From contig NZ_WRXO01000014.1 in the NCBI RefSeq assembly GCF_009758125.1, positions 1 to 64,000 on the forward strand: DNA of 64,000 nucleotides, written 5' to 3'. Position numbers and translations under genes: made by a program. The notes beneath the pieces were generated by a model. That model was given only the letters and a program-made list of their open reading frames with translations. It was not told the origin of the DNA and made no database searches. Source of the stretch: Chitinophaga oryziterrae. Lineage in GTDB: Bacteria > Bacteroidota > Bacteroidia > Chitinophagales > Chitinophagaceae. Of the stretch, positions 55,903-64,000 are shown in pieces (position 1 is the stretch's first letter; each line of letters opens with the position of its first letter).

Positions 55903-57351
55903 TTAGCACAACTGGTATTCAGGTGTACTCATTACGGCAATGGTGACTGATTTAATATAACTCTCGCGGGATGTGGCATCAGCATAACTATCCAATAATG
56001 CTTTGTTCACACTTTTATTCGTCAGCAACAAAGTATCTGTGATAGTAGCAGCCAGGTTTTCACGGGATACCTTTTCATATTCTTTGAAATAAGGCTGCCA
56101 GTTAACATCTGTTTTGATCTTCTTATTGAACTGCTTTTTAAACGCTGCATTTACCTGTGCAGTGGCCTGCTCTTTATACTGCATCATACCCATTTCAGGC
56201 GTGATCTCTTTGGGTTTGATATCAGACTCTTTATCATACAGGATCATCTGCGGTAACTGCAGACGATACATCAGACTGGAACTATCTATCCAGTTACGTC
56301 CGCCGGGCCACCCGGCAACGTTTGGCGGGTAAAAAAGTGTTTGCCCAAGTATCTGTTGAAAAGACAACATCACTTCTTCTTTCTCAAACGTAACGGGTAT
56401 TGTTCTGCGCAATCCAACAATTAATTCAATGGGTGATTTTATATGTCCGCCAATGTAACGGGGATCATAAAACCAGTCGGCCATAAAAATATTCCGCATC
56501 AGTTCTTTGATGTCATAATTGGATGCATAGAACTTATCTGCCAATGCATTTATTTTTGCATCATCAGGCATATCATCTACAAAGAATTTATAGATTTTAG
56601 CTGTGATGAATTTTGCTGTCTGTTTATTTTCGAGTAATATTTTCAGGATATCATCTCCGTTAAAATCCCCTGTTTTCCCTAAGAAAGTTTTGTCTCCGGC
56701 ATCATGTGCTTTTTCCTGGAATACGAAATTCCCATCTGCGTCATAACTCCATCCGGTAAAGGCCCGGGCAGATTCTTTGATATCTGTTTCCGTATAATTC
56801 CCCCTGCCTAATGTGAATAATTCCATCACTTCGCGGGCAAAGTTTTCATTAGGATGAGCTTTGCGGTTTTGTTTATTGTTGAGGTATTCCAGCATGGCCG
56901 AAGATTTGGAAACACCGGTCAGCAGATCTCCAAAATTCCCTAATGCATTTGTGCGGATCACTTCCAGTAACTGCTCACTAAAAACTGCTCTGCTGCTACG
57001 TGAAGCAAAATGTCCATGCCAGAAAAGCGCCATCTTTTCACGCAGCGGATGTTCACTGTTCACCATTGTATTGATCCAGGCTATATTCAGATCTTTGATC
57101 CCCTGCATTTCCATCTGCCTCTTCTCCTTCTTCTCATCCTTTGTCATCTGCCCCTTGGGTACATCCGGTGTTTCCGGCGGATTGGCTAATGTCAACGTCG
57201 CACTTTTATCCTTCTCTCTGCCGATCAGTACTTTATCAACTATTTGTTTGCGTTTTTTATGCGACCACTCTTCTATCACTGGAAGACTTTCACCAAAGCC
57301 GGCCCTCCAGGCCAGGTGCTGCATCTGTAACTTTTCGGAGATTGGAGCCAT
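55903..57351 (-). CDS. DUF1800 protein
   Basis: 482 aa from MAPISEKLQMQHLAWRAGFG, the usual DUF1800 opening. A longer in-frame start at 57429, 3 bp after moeA, would add 26 unconserved residues. Conserved segments: LREKMALFWHGHF, NENFAREVMELFTLGRGNYTE and PNVAGWPGGRNWI. No signal peptide is evident, although its DUF1501 partner has a Tat signal. It lies between moeA and DUF1501 on the same strand, so all three may be one transcript. Confidence 0.85.
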   Translation of the reverse strand: MAPISEKLQMQHLAWRAGFGESLPVIEEWSHKKRKQIVDKVLIGREKDKSATLTLANPPETPDVPKGQMTKDEKKEKRQMEMQGIKDLNIAWINTMVNSEHPLREKMALFWHGHFASRSSRAVFSEQLLEVIRTNALGNFGDLLTGVSKSSAMLEYLNNKQNRKAHPNENFAREVMELFTLGRGNYTETDIKESARAFTGWSYDADGNFVFQEKAHDAGDKTFLGKTGDFNGDDILKILLENKQTAKFITAKIYKFFVDDMPDDAKINALADKFYASNYDIKELMRNIFMADWFYDPRYIGGHIKSPIELIVGLRRTIPVTFEKEEVMLSFQQILGQTLFYPPNVAGWPGGRNWIDSSSLMYRLQLPQMILYDKESDIKPKEITPEMGMMQYKEQATAQVNAAFKKQFNKKIKTDVNWQPYFKEYEKVSRENLAATITDTLLLTNKSVNKALLDSYADATSRESYIKSVTIAVMSTPEYQLC

Positions 57352-57432
57352 ATGCAAAAGGGTTTTGTTTTTGACGGATGTTAAACGTGAAGGTTTAACT
57401 CCGGATAGTATTCCGCAAATCCTTAACATTCA

Positions 57433-58704
57433 TTACCTGAACTTCCAGACAGGGTAACTGCTGCCTTTTTCAAAGAAATCTTTATCAGGTGCTAACTCTA
57501 AGAAACCATCGGCCTGTAACAGCGCGGTAAGGTCGCCGGAGCCGTGGTATGGCGGTGGTAAAGCGATGAGTTGTCCACCGGAAACAGGGTGCAGGCGTAC
57601 TGGCAAAAAATAAGTAAGTGGTGCTTTAAAAGTGACATCTGTGCCAAGCACGGCATGAGGAACGGGTGGTGCTTCGTATTGTAAACTGGCACGTAACCAG
57701 GGTAAAATATAACGGTAGCAACACATAAAACCGGATACCGGGTTGCCGGGCAATGCAAATACAACAGGTCCTGTTTCATTCAGGGGGATATTATTCGTAT
57801 CACTTGTACCAACCAGTGGAATATCATCTGTTCCGGTGGCGCCAAACTGTCCGAACAGGAAAGGTTTGCCGGGCTTTTGCTGCACTTTATGAAAGATGGT
57901 GGTCATGCCCATTTGTTCCAGCACCAGTGGCAGGTAATCATATTTCCCGGCTGATACGGCCCCTGTGCAGATCCACACATCAGCATCCATCAGAGAGCTG
58001 AACAGCGCAGCAATAGCGGCTTCATTATCATTCACATGATGACAGGTAGCGACGATCCCCAGTTCCAGTAAGGCGGCTGCCAATCCGTAAGAATTGGATG
58101 TTCTTACCTGGTGATCGCCCGGCGTGCCATCTACAGGGATCAGTTCATCGCCGGTGGCAATGATCGCTACTTTGGGCAGCCTGCTCACCTGCACCATTGT
58201 TTTACCTACAGAGGCCAGTACGCCTATCTCTGCCGGAGATAACAATGTTCCTGCCGGCATCAGGATTTGTCCTGCCTGCGCATCTGCGCCGCGGGCATGA
58301 ATGTTTTGTCCCGGTTCCACAGCGGCAGTGATGGTGAAGCGTTTGAACCCTTCATGTTCTGTTGCGCTCAGATGTTCATACGGGATAACGGTATCGGTCA
58401 TTTCCGGCAGGATGGCGCCTGTCATTACTTCCATACAGTTAGCGGTATTGGACAATTGCATACGGGGCATACCTGCGGCCTGCAGGTCTTCCACACCGAA
58501 GACGGTTTGTCCTTTGGCATATGTTTCATAATCCAGTGCAATGCCATCCATTGTTACGCGGTTGTATGGCGGGAAGTCACGGTCGGCCAGGACCGGCTCC
58601 CGTAACACGCGTCCTGTTGCGGCGGTAAAGGGTATCTGTTCCATTCCGAAATCGCGGACCGTACCCATTACAGCAGCAGATGCAGCAATAACATCTAATA
58701 GCAT
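57433..58704 (-). CDS. moeA: Molybdopterin molybdotransferase
   Basis: 423 aa; inserts molybdate into adenylylated molybdopterin. MoeA landmarks: FPPYNRVTMDGIAL, MTGAILPEMTDTVIPYE, IIATGDELIPV, RTSNSYGL, and ALPGNPVSGF. The usual TGGVS loop reads TGAVSAGKYD. An unusual ~20-residue low-complexity insert (about 288-306, containing two IPL segments) precedes the ALPGNP motif. It is divergent from moaC across a 36-bp gap. Confidence 0.93.
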   Translation of the reverse strand: MLLDVIAASAAVMGTVRDFGMEQIPFTAATGRVLREPVLADRDFPPYNRVTMDGIALDYETYAKGQTVFGVEDLQAAGMPRMQLSNTANCMEVMTGAILPEMTDTVIPYEHLSATEHEGFKRFTITAAVEPGQNIHARGADAQAGQILMPAGTLLSPAEIGVLASVGKTMVQVSRLPKVAIIATGDELIPVDGTPGDHQVRTSNSYGLAAALLELGIVATCHHVNDNEAAIAALFSSLMDADVWICTGAVSAGKYDYLPLVLEQMGMTTIFHKVQQKPGKPFLFGQFGATGTDDIPLVGTSDTNNIPLNETGPVVFALPGNPVSGFMCCYRYILPWLRASLQYEAPPVPHAVLGTDVTFKAPLTYFLPVRLHPVSGGQLIALPPPYHGSGDLTALLQADGFLELAPDKDFFEKGSSYPVWKFR

Positions 58705-58709
58705 TGTTT

Positions 58710-58717
58710 TAAATTTG
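58710..58717 (+). promoter_or_regulatory. -7 box of moaC unit
   Basis: TAAATTTG, 23 nt before the moaC ATG and inside the moeA leader; the -33 region would overlap the moeA start, so the two divergent units probably compete or are co-regulated. Confidence 0.5.
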
Positions 58718-58740
58718 ATACTTTGTAAATTTATCCTATT

Positions 58741-59223
58741 ATGATCAATGAACAGGGATTTTCACATCTGAATGCTGCAGATCAGCCGGCAATGGTCGAC
58801 GTAAGTGGTAAGACGGATACCAATCGCGTTGCTGTAGCGGAAAGCAGGATATTCCTGCCTGAAATAGTAAGAGAGCAGTTCAACGGTACAGATATCCATA
58901 CCGCTAAAGGGGCTGTATTTCAGACAGCTATCCTGGCGGGCATCATGGCCGCGAAAAAAACACCGGACCTCATTCCGCTATGCCATACCTTGCTGTTGAA
59001 TGGCTGTCAGGTAGATATACACATGGAAGGTGAAGAAGCAATAATACGCTGCACCGTGAAGACTACCGGCAAAACCGGCGTGGAGATGGAAGCCTTAACA
59101 GGCGCCAGTATAGCCGCACTCACCATTTACGATATGTGTAAAGCATTTACACATGGGATGGTGATAAGGGAAACAAAACTGATCGGGAAAACAGGAGGGA
59201 AAAGAGATTTTACATCTCCCTGA
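58741..59223 (+). CDS. moaC: Cyclic pyranopterin monophosphate synthase
   Basis: 160 aa, normal length. Acts after MoaA to form cyclic pyranopterin monophosphate. Motifs AMVDVSGKTDTNRVAVA, DLIPLCHTLLLNG and GKTGVEMEALTGASIA are complete. mobA follows 27 bp downstream on the same strand. Confidence 0.96.
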   Translation: MINEQGFSHLNAADQPAMVDVSGKTDTNRVAVAESRIFLPEIVREQFNGTDIHTAKGAVFQTAILAGIMAAKKTPDLIPLCHTLLLNGCQVDIHMEGEEAIIRCTVKTTGKTGVEMEALTGASIAALTIYDMCKAFTHGMVIRETKLIGKTGGKRDFTSP

Positions 59224-59250
59224 TAAAGATGATTGGTAAAAGAGATTAAT

Positions 59251-59820
59251 ATGAAAGGACTCATACTTTGTGGCGGACACAGCACCCGTATGCAACAGGA
59301 AAAAAGCAATATTGCCTATCACGGGATGCCCCAGTGGCAATACCTGTACACCCTGCTACAGGCATTAATTCCGGACGTATACCTTTCCTGCAGGGCGGAT
59401 CAGCAACCTGCCTTCACTGATAACGTCCCTGTCATTACAGACAGCATAGAAGGTGGTGGCCCGGCTGTTGGCCTTCTTAGCGCACACGCGCTGTACCCTG
59501 ATAGTGCCTGGCTGGTACTGGCCTGTGATCTCCCTTTAATCAGTTTACGTAGCCTGAGTTTACTGGTGGATTCCCACCAACCGGAAAAAGATGCCACTGC
59601 ATTTATCAGCCCTTTCAACCAGTTACCGGAACCACTCATAGCGATCTGGGAACCTACCGGCTTAATGCTGCTGAAACAAAGTTTCGGAGCAGGAAAAAAC
59701 TGCCCGCGCAAAGCATTATTACAGGGAAATATAGAAGTGATAGAAAACCCTTTTGCTACAGAACAGTTTAATGCCAACACACCGGAAGAAATGCAGGAAG
59801 CAAAAGAAAAATTGCATTAA
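59251..59820 (+). CDS. mobA: Molybdenum cofactor guanylyltransferase-like protein
   Basis: 189 aa from MKGLILCGGHSTRMQ, the NTP-binding loop; an upstream TTG at 59233 is rejected. The metal-binding Asp lies in LVLACDLPLI. It would attach GMP to molybdopterin, giving the dinucleotide form used by DMSO-reductase-type enzymes. It sits in the moaC transcript. Confidence 0.88.
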   Translation: MKGLILCGGHSTRMQQEKSNIAYHGMPQWQYLYTLLQALIPDVYLSCRADQQPAFTDNVPVITDSIEGGGPAVGLLSAHALYPDSAWLVLACDLPLISLRSLSLLVDSHQPEKDATAFISPFNQLPEPLIAIWEPTGLMLLKQSFGAGKNCPRKALLQGNIEVIENPFATEQFNANTPEEMQEAKEKLH

Positions 59821-59869
59821 AAATTGAGCGTCAACTGGTTGAGTTTTCAGGGTTGAGAGTTTATTTACT

Positions 59870-60286
59870 TCAGGGATGCGCAGCAACCCAAACCGCCCCA
59901 TCCTCAAAATATTCTTTTTTCCAGATAGGTACCGTTTCTTTCAACGTATCAATAGCATATTCACAAGCTGCAAAAGCAGCAGCTCTGTGCGGTGCTGCCG
60001 CCGCAATAACAACAACAGTATCCCCCGGGAACATCTCTCCCACAACATGCAGAATGGCCACCTTTTTCACCCACATCTGGTCAATCATATGCTGCGCGAT
60101 CTTCTCCATTTCCAGCAAAGCCATCGGCTCATAACATTCAAAAAACAACTTTGTCACGGCCTTCCCCTGTGTAACATTCCGCACATTCCCGACAAACACA
60201 ACTACCCCGCCACACTCAGGAGTCTGCACAAAATCCAGCGCCTGCTGAACAGAAATATTAGTATTTATCTGTAAAAGTACCTGCAT
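59870..60286 (-). CDS. moaE: Molybdopterin synthase catalytic subunit
   Basis: 138 aa from MQVLLQINTNIS (the longer frame begins with GTG at 60325). Motifs GGVVVFVGNVRN, ECYEPMALLEMEKIA, RAAAFAACEYAIDTLKE and PIWKKEYFEDGAVW with the catalytic lysines are clear. It works as a heterotetramer with MoaD, encoded 328 bp upstream on the same strand. Confidence 0.95.
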   Translation of the reverse strand: MQVLLQINTNISVQQALDFVQTPECGGVVVFVGNVRNVTQGKAVTKLFFECYEPMALLEMEKIAQHMIDQMWVKKVAILHVVGEMFPGDTVVVIAAAAPHRAAAFAACEYAIDTLKETVPIWKKEYFEDGAVWVAAHP

Positions 60287-60394
60287 AACTATCGTGTTTG
60301 TCCAGCCATCCTTTGAATTTTTCACTATTTCCTGCCATAATAGTTTTTCTTATATTTTAATGCATTGCTAATCAGCAATAAAAAAGCATTGAAA

Positions 60395-60412
60395 TATTAG
60401 TCACTACTAATA
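60395..60412. repeat. Small hairpin in moaE-moaD gap
   Basis: TATTAGT (60395-60401) and ACTAATA (60406-60412), loop CACT. AT-rich, no T-tract. Confidence 0.4.
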
Positions 60413-60438
60413 ACCTACTGATATTCTGTGCATTAGCA

Positions 60439-60529
60439 TATATAACCCGTATATAAGCCCTATATAACCCGTATATAACAGGTATATAAGCCGTACTTAT
60501 ATAGATAGGGCTTATATACGGGTTATATA
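60439..60529. repeat. 11-bp-period array TATATAAssCs with inverted copies
   Basis: Five head-to-tail 11-bp units (60439-60493): TATATAACCCG, TATATAAGCCC, TATATAACCCG, TATATAACAGG, TATATAAGCCG. Two exact units follow in reverse orientation at 60508-60518 and 60519-60529. As a result 60439-60463 and 60505-60529 form a perfect 25-bp inverted repeat. It lies in the 328-bp gap between moaD and moaE, which holds no gene. Confidence 0.9.
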
Positions 60530-60614
60530 GAAGTCTGGTACCAGTTATAAAGCGTTTACAGGAGAGTTTATGCTCTTTCCGAGTTTTGTTTAAGACGTTT
60601 CCTGCAAACTCTTA

Positions 60615-60845
60615 TCACCCACCGCTAACAGGAGGAATAACCGCTATCTCATCTTCATTTTTTAACGTCTCCTCATCCCCCGCATACACTTTGTTCACCG
60701 CCACCATCAATGACCGTAACTGCCGCAAAGCCGGATACCGTCCGTACAACCAGGATTTTAACTCGGCCACCGTACTCACCCCTTCCGCCGTAATAAACGG
60801 CGCTCCGGCAATATCCTTTGCAATACCAAATAACAATACACGCAT
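60615..60845 (-). CDS. moaD: Molybdopterin synthase sulfur carrier subunit
   Basis: 76 aa ubiquitin-fold protein starting MRVLLFGIAKDI and ending PPVSGG; the C-terminal Gly-Gly is the site of thiocarboxylation. Normal length for MoaD. No activating enzyme (MoeB-like) is encoded in the window. Confidence 0.95.
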   Translation of the reverse strand: MRVLLFGIAKDIAGAPFITAEGVSTVAELKSWLYGRYPALRQLRSLMVAVNKVYAGDEETLKNEDEIAVIPPVSGG

Positions 60846-60891
60846 AATGTAGCTAAAGTAGTAATTTTAACTACGAGATAACTGCCATAAG

Positions 60892-61248
60892 ATGAAAATA
60901 AGGATACGGGGCAATAGCATCCGCTACAGATTAGATAAAAAAGACATAGAAATCCTGCAGGTAGAACAGCAGGTAAGTGAAACTACGACCATAGGCGTAG
61001 CAGCCCTTCATTTCACCATAACCGCCGGTGAACCTTCCATCAAACTGGAACAAACGACCATTACGCTTTTCGTCCCGGCTCAACAGCTAAAAAACTGGAT
61101 CCTTACCGAACAGGTAGGATTTTCAATGGAACTGCCCAACCCGGATAATTCTACATTACAGATCCTCGTGGAAAAAGATTTTAAATGTCTGACAGAGAGA
61201 AATGAAGATGAAAGCATGGCATTTGACAATCCCACAAAAAGCTGTTAA
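60892..61248 (+). CDS. Small protein beside moaA (possibly DUF7009)
   Basis: 118 aa, soluble, starting MKIRIRGNSIRYRL, with beta-strand pattern and a Cys three residues after DFK (KDFKCL) and a C-terminal Cys. Its TAA stop shares one base with the moaA ATG, so it is translationally coupled to moaA. I recall a DUF7009 family in this context but cannot confirm it. A role in molybdenum-cofactor synthesis is inferred from coupling only. Confidence 0.7.
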   Translation: MKIRIRGNSIRYRLDKKDIEILQVEQQVSETTTIGVAALHFTITAGEPSIKLEQTTITLFVPAQQLKNWILTEQVGFSMELPNPDNSTLQILVEKDFKCLTERNEDESMAFDNPTKSC

Positions 61249-62225
61249 TGCTCAGAGACGCCCATAACCGCATTATCAATTACGTAAGACTCGCTGTAAC
61301 AGACCGCTGTAACCTTCGCTGCACTTATTGTATGCCGGAGAACATGCAGTTCCTGCAACGACGCGAACTCCTCACTTATGAAGAGATCATGGCTGTTATG
61401 CAACCACTGGCCGCTGCCGGCGTCAGCAAAGTCCGCATTACCGGTGGAGAACCTTTCCTCCGGAAAGACCTGATGCAACTGCTCACCAGGTTATCGGCTG
61501 TCTTTTCCGAAATATCCATCACCACCAACGGGGTACTGACCGCCCCCTTTATCCCCCAGTTCAAATCACTGGGTATCACCAACATCAATTTAAGCCTGGA
61601 TACCCTCCAAAGGGATAAATTCAAACAAATCACCCACCGCGATCAGCTCCCTGCTGTTATGCATACCCTGGATAACCTGCTGGAGCATGACTTGCACGTA
61701 AAACTGAATATGGTGGTAATGGGCGGCGTAAACACCGATGAACTATTCGATTTTGCGGCCTTAACAGCGGCAAAACCTATCACCATAAGGTTCATTGAGG
61801 AAATGCCTTTTAACGGGCAGGGACATGCCTTTTCGGGCCAGCAATGGCATTACCAGCGAATACTGGATACCCTGGGCAGCCGGTATGAACTGCAAAAGCT
61901 GACGGATGCCCCTCACTCTACCTCTCTAAACTACCATATCCCTGGCCACAAAGGCAAAATTGGCGTTATCGCGGCCTACAGCCGCACCTTCTGCGGTAGC
62001 TGTAACCGCATTCGCATCACCCCCACCGGCGGCTTCAAAACCTGTCTCTACGGCCATGATGTACTGAATGTCAGGGATCTGATCAGAAGCGGGGCCGGCA
62101 GCGACCAGCTAATGCAGGAAATCCAATATGCATTGAACTCCCGGGCAGCCAATGGTTTCGAAGCCGAAAAAGAAGCTAAAAAGGAAAATAGGCACTGGGA
62201 TAGTATGTCAATGATAGGGGGCTAA
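61248..62225 (+). CDS. moaA: GTP 3',8-cyclase
   Basis: 325 aa radical SAM enzyme for the first step of molybdenum-cofactor synthesis. The SAM cluster cysteines are Cys21, Cys25 and Cys28 (CNLRCTYC); the second cluster is Cys249, Cys252 and Cys266 (CGSCNRIRITPTGGFKTC). The essential C-terminal Gly-Gly is present (SMIGG). It is the last gene of a two-gene + strand unit. Confidence 0.97.
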   Translation: MLRDAHNRIINYVRLAVTDRCNLRCTYCMPENMQFLQRRELLTYEEIMAVMQPLAAAGVSKVRITGGEPFLRKDLMQLLTRLSAVFSEISITTNGVLTAPFIPQFKSLGITNINLSLDTLQRDKFKQITHRDQLPAVMHTLDNLLEHDLHVKLNMVVMGGVNTDELFDFAALTAAKPITIRFIEEMPFNGQGHAFSGQQWHYQRILDTLGSRYELQKLTDAPHSTSLNYHIPGHKGKIGVIAAYSRTFCGSCNRIRITPTGGFKTCLYGHDVLNVRDLIRSGAGSDQLMQEIQYALNSRAANGFEAEKEAKKENRHWDSMSMIGG

Positions 62226-62227
62226 TG

Positions 62228-62293
62228 CATACCTCCTTCATACCTCCTTCATGTCTCCTTCATACCTGAAGCATGGTTGAAGCATGAACCCTA
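62228..62293. repeat. 11-bp-period array CATACCTCCTT
   Basis: Six adjacent 11-bp units starting 3 bp after moaA: CATACCTCCTT twice, CATGTCTCCTT, CATACCTGAAG, CATGGTTGAAG, CATGAACCCTA. The first half is CTCCTT-rich and the second GAAG-rich, so the array partly mirrors itself. The remaining 140 bp up to the next gene hold a TCATGCATGA palindrome and no clear promoter. Confidence 0.85.
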
Positions 62294-62432
62294 TATGGAT
62301 CATGCATGACCATGCATCTCCTCCAAAACAAGTTATAACAACCATTTTCCGCTTTCGATCATTATTTTTCCCGATCCGACTGGCCCTTTTCTTCGCCAGG
62401 GTCGTCCTTTGCATTAAATATGTCAGCAACCT

Positions 62433-64000
62433 ATGTTCAATGCAATAAAGTCTACCATTCTATTAATTTTCCTCTCCGCCTCAGCTTATGCACAAACTAA
62501 TATCACCGGTGTCGTAAAAGACATCAACAATAAACCGCTGGAAAAAGTAAGCATCACCATCACCGGTAAATCCCTGAACACAGTTACAGACGAAAAAGGG
62601 CATTTCAGCTTTACAAACCTGCCAGCAGGAAAATATACCTTACAATTCTCCAATACCGGTTTTGAAACCATCAAAAAAACAGTCACCAGTGGGAATAACG
62701 TAGACATCCTGCTACTCCCTTCCACAGAACAACTGCAAACAGTAGAGATCACCGGTAGAAAAGAGCTGGGATATAAAAATACCAACTCCTTCATCGGCAG
62801 TAAAACTGCTACCGCACTGAAAGACGTTCCGCAATCCATCTCCTATGTGACCAAAGAACTGATGCAGGACCAGGCTGCAGTAAGAATGGGAGATGTGGTT
62901 AAAAACATCAGCGGTGTAAACCAGTTCACCTTCTACGATGACCTCACCATCCGCGGCTTCCGCATCAACGGCGGTTCCACCACCCAACTGATGAATGGGA
63001 TGCGCACCTTTACCGGCTTCTGGAAACAACCCATGGTAAACTACCTGGAAAGAGTAGAAGTGATCAAAGGCCCTGCCTCTGCACTATTCGGCAACGCTTC
63101 TCCCGGTGGTACCGTAAACCGCGTTACCAAAAAACCACTGGACCAGAACAGGCAATCAGTAAGCATCACTGCCGGCAGCTTTCACACAGTACGTGCACTG
63201 GCAGATATCACCGGCCCACTCAATCATAAAAAAACGGTATTATACCGCTTAAACCTGGGTTACGAAGACGCTAAGTCATTCCGGACCCTGCAATTTGATA
63301 AAAACATCGTAATAGCGCCATCCCTCTCCTTCCTGCCAACAGACAGAACAAGGATAAACATAGACTTCGTATACAACCGGTCAAGAAGCAGATTGGACAG
63401 GGGACAATCCATCTTCAACGGACAAGATCTCTACTCTACTTCTATCTCTCAGTCCCTGAACGCTACCAACGATTACCTCAATGAAGCTACCTACACCGCC
63501 ATGGCTTCACTGACTCATCAGTTCAACAGCAAACTGGCATTCAATGTAGCCTACCTGCGCACCGGATACGATCAGAACTTATTAGAACACCGCAGCTCTA
63601 ACTCTTACGCGCCGGATTCTGCGGGGAAGGTCATCAACAACCTTGTAGCGCGACAAGTATTCAGACGTGAATTAAACCAGCATAGCGACAACGCTTCTGC
63701 TTATTTCACCTACGATGCCAAAACCGGTAAAATAGGACACAAACTATTACTTGGCTACGACTACTCACAAACCGTAGTCCCTCCCGGCTCTTATCAGTTG
63801 ACAGCTAACAATTACCTGCTGAAAAACGGGGGCACTGCGGCATACAATCCTGCCAAAGCAGCTAACTATGTGTTCTACGATTACACCCTGCCAAACGGAC
63901 AAACGATCAGCATACCTAAACCAAACGTCTCTTCTTTCGACCTCACCAAAAAGGATAACAAAGAGGAAGATATGAGCCGGTATATTTACAACACCACCAA
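62433..64000 (+). CDS. TonB-dependent siderophore-type receptor, 3' end outside window
   Basis: 522 codons visible, running off the right edge. Signal peptide (cleavage after ASAYAQ), carboxypeptidase-regulatory-like domain (about 22-100, GVVKDINNKPLEKVSITI), then a plug domain with DVPQSISYVTKELMQDQ, DLTIRGFRINGG and VIKGPASALFGNASPGG. These plug motifs are those of ferric-siderophore receptors (FhuA/FpvA group). The barrel begins near residue 240. No Fur-type site was recognised upstream. The start ATG at 62433 is the first giving a signal peptide. Confidence 0.92.
   Translation, partial: MFNAIKSTILLIFLSASAYAQTNITGVVKDINNKPLEKVSITITGKSLNTVTDEKGHFSFTNLPAGKYTLQFSNTGFETIKKTVTSGNNVDILLLPSTEQLQTVEITGRKELGYKNTNSFIGSKTATALKDVPQSISYVTKELMQDQAAVRMGDVVKNISGVNQFTFYDDLTIRGFRINGGSTTQLMNGMRTFTGFWKQPMVNYLERVEVIKGPASALFGNASPGGTVNRVTKKPLDQNRQSVSITAGSFHTVRALADITGPLNHKKTVLYRLNLGYEDAKSFRTLQFDKNIVIAPSLSFLPTDRTRINIDFVYNRSRSRLDRGQSIFNGQDLYSTSISQSLNATNDYLNEATYTAMASLTHQFNSKLAFNVAYLRTGYDQNLLEHRSSNSYAPDSAGKVINNLVARQVFRRELNQHSDNASAYFTYDAKTGKIGHKLLLGYDYSQTVVPPGSYQLTANNYLLKNGGTAAYNPAKAANYVFYDYTLPNGQTISIPKPNVSSFDLTKKDNKEEDMSRYIYNTT

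Noticed and set aside
56861-57457. 198-aa plus-strand ORF opposite DUF1800
   Set aside because: Antisense to conserved DUF1800 segments; composition is that of a shadow frame.
58696-58717. Pho-box-like site before moaC
   Set aside because: One TAAT at the 14-bp offset only; no further in-phase repeats, so chance.
60439-60529. CRISPR array
   Set aside because: Units are 11 bp with no spacers between them and there are no cas genes; a tandem array, not CRISPR.
62226-62432. Riboswitch upstream of the siderophore-type receptor
   Set aside because: No cobalamin-, TPP- or Moco-type conserved boxes seen; the region is explained by the 11-bp array and a short palindrome.

Overview
This window is chromosomal DNA of a Bacteroidota bacterium, most likely a Chitinophagaceae/Chitinophaga-like species. 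That follows from the TonB-dependent receptors with carboxypeptidase-regulatory N-domains, DUF6452/DUF6048, an Oar-like receptor, DUF1800/DUF1501, DUF47-Pit, and many promoters with the Bacteroidota -7 box TAnnTTTG. Almost all of it is ordinary, well-packed housekeeping and envelope DNA. The only clear mobile DNA is at the left edge: the end of a large serine recombinase gene whose reading frame runs antisense through an intact tRNA-Ser(GCU).

Layout. 0-9.5 kb: recombinase and tRNA-Ser, fabF, uvrA, two small envelope proteins, an ElaA-like acetyltransferase and a ModF-like tandem ABC ATPase. 9.5-19.3 kb: alpha-2-macroglobulin lipoprotein plus penicillin-binding protein 1C, then rarA and a membrane protein. 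19.4-24.3 kb: M13 metallopeptidase, GH32 fructan hydrolase, and small membrane, lipoprotein and YHS proteins. 24.5-36.1 kb: an Oar-like TonB receptor, a beta-helix-like lipoprotein, a second TonB receptor, a small unknown protein, an LpxH-like phosphoesterase, and a DUF47/PhoU-like protein with a Pit phosphate transporter. 36.5-39.5 kb: rfbA, galE and a lone C-terminal transketolase subunit. 39.5-41.5 kb: an ECF sigma factor, a membrane protein with an amplified internal repeat, and a periplasmic protein. 41.5-48.4 kb: NTF2-like and MBL-fold proteins and the mreBCD-mrdA-rodA cell-shape operon. 48.7-54.7 kb: purD and two peptide transporters (POT, OPT). 54.7-62.2 kb: a DUF1501/DUF1800 secreted pair and a molybdenum-cofactor cluster (moeA, moaC, mobA, moaE, moaD, moaA). 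The right edge cuts a TonB-dependent siderophore-type receptor.

The strongest unexplained signal is a shared promoter architecture in the 24.5-33.2 kb block. Five minus-strand start points each have a TAnnTTTG box preceded by direct repeats of T(A/C)A(C/T) spaced exactly 11 bp apart, and the slot nearest the box always begins exactly 14 bp upstream of it. Most have four units in phase. This is the layout of PhoB/PhoP-type (OmpR-family) Pho boxes, and the block lies beside DUF47-Pit phosphate genes. One of the five promoters drives no annotated gene but points at an unannotated 42-codon ORF (27870-27998). I infer a phosphate-responsive (or other OmpR-family) regulon that includes two TonB receptors, a surface lipoprotein, a small unknown protein and a hidden small protein.

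Other notable structure: a perfect 36-bp-arm hairpin between convergent genes (21513-21590); a nested inverted repeat built from small hairpins (36113-36270); two intergenic arrays with an 11-bp period flanking moaD/moaA (60439-60529, 62228-62293); and an asymmetric ABC ATPase whose defects all fall in one composite ATP site.
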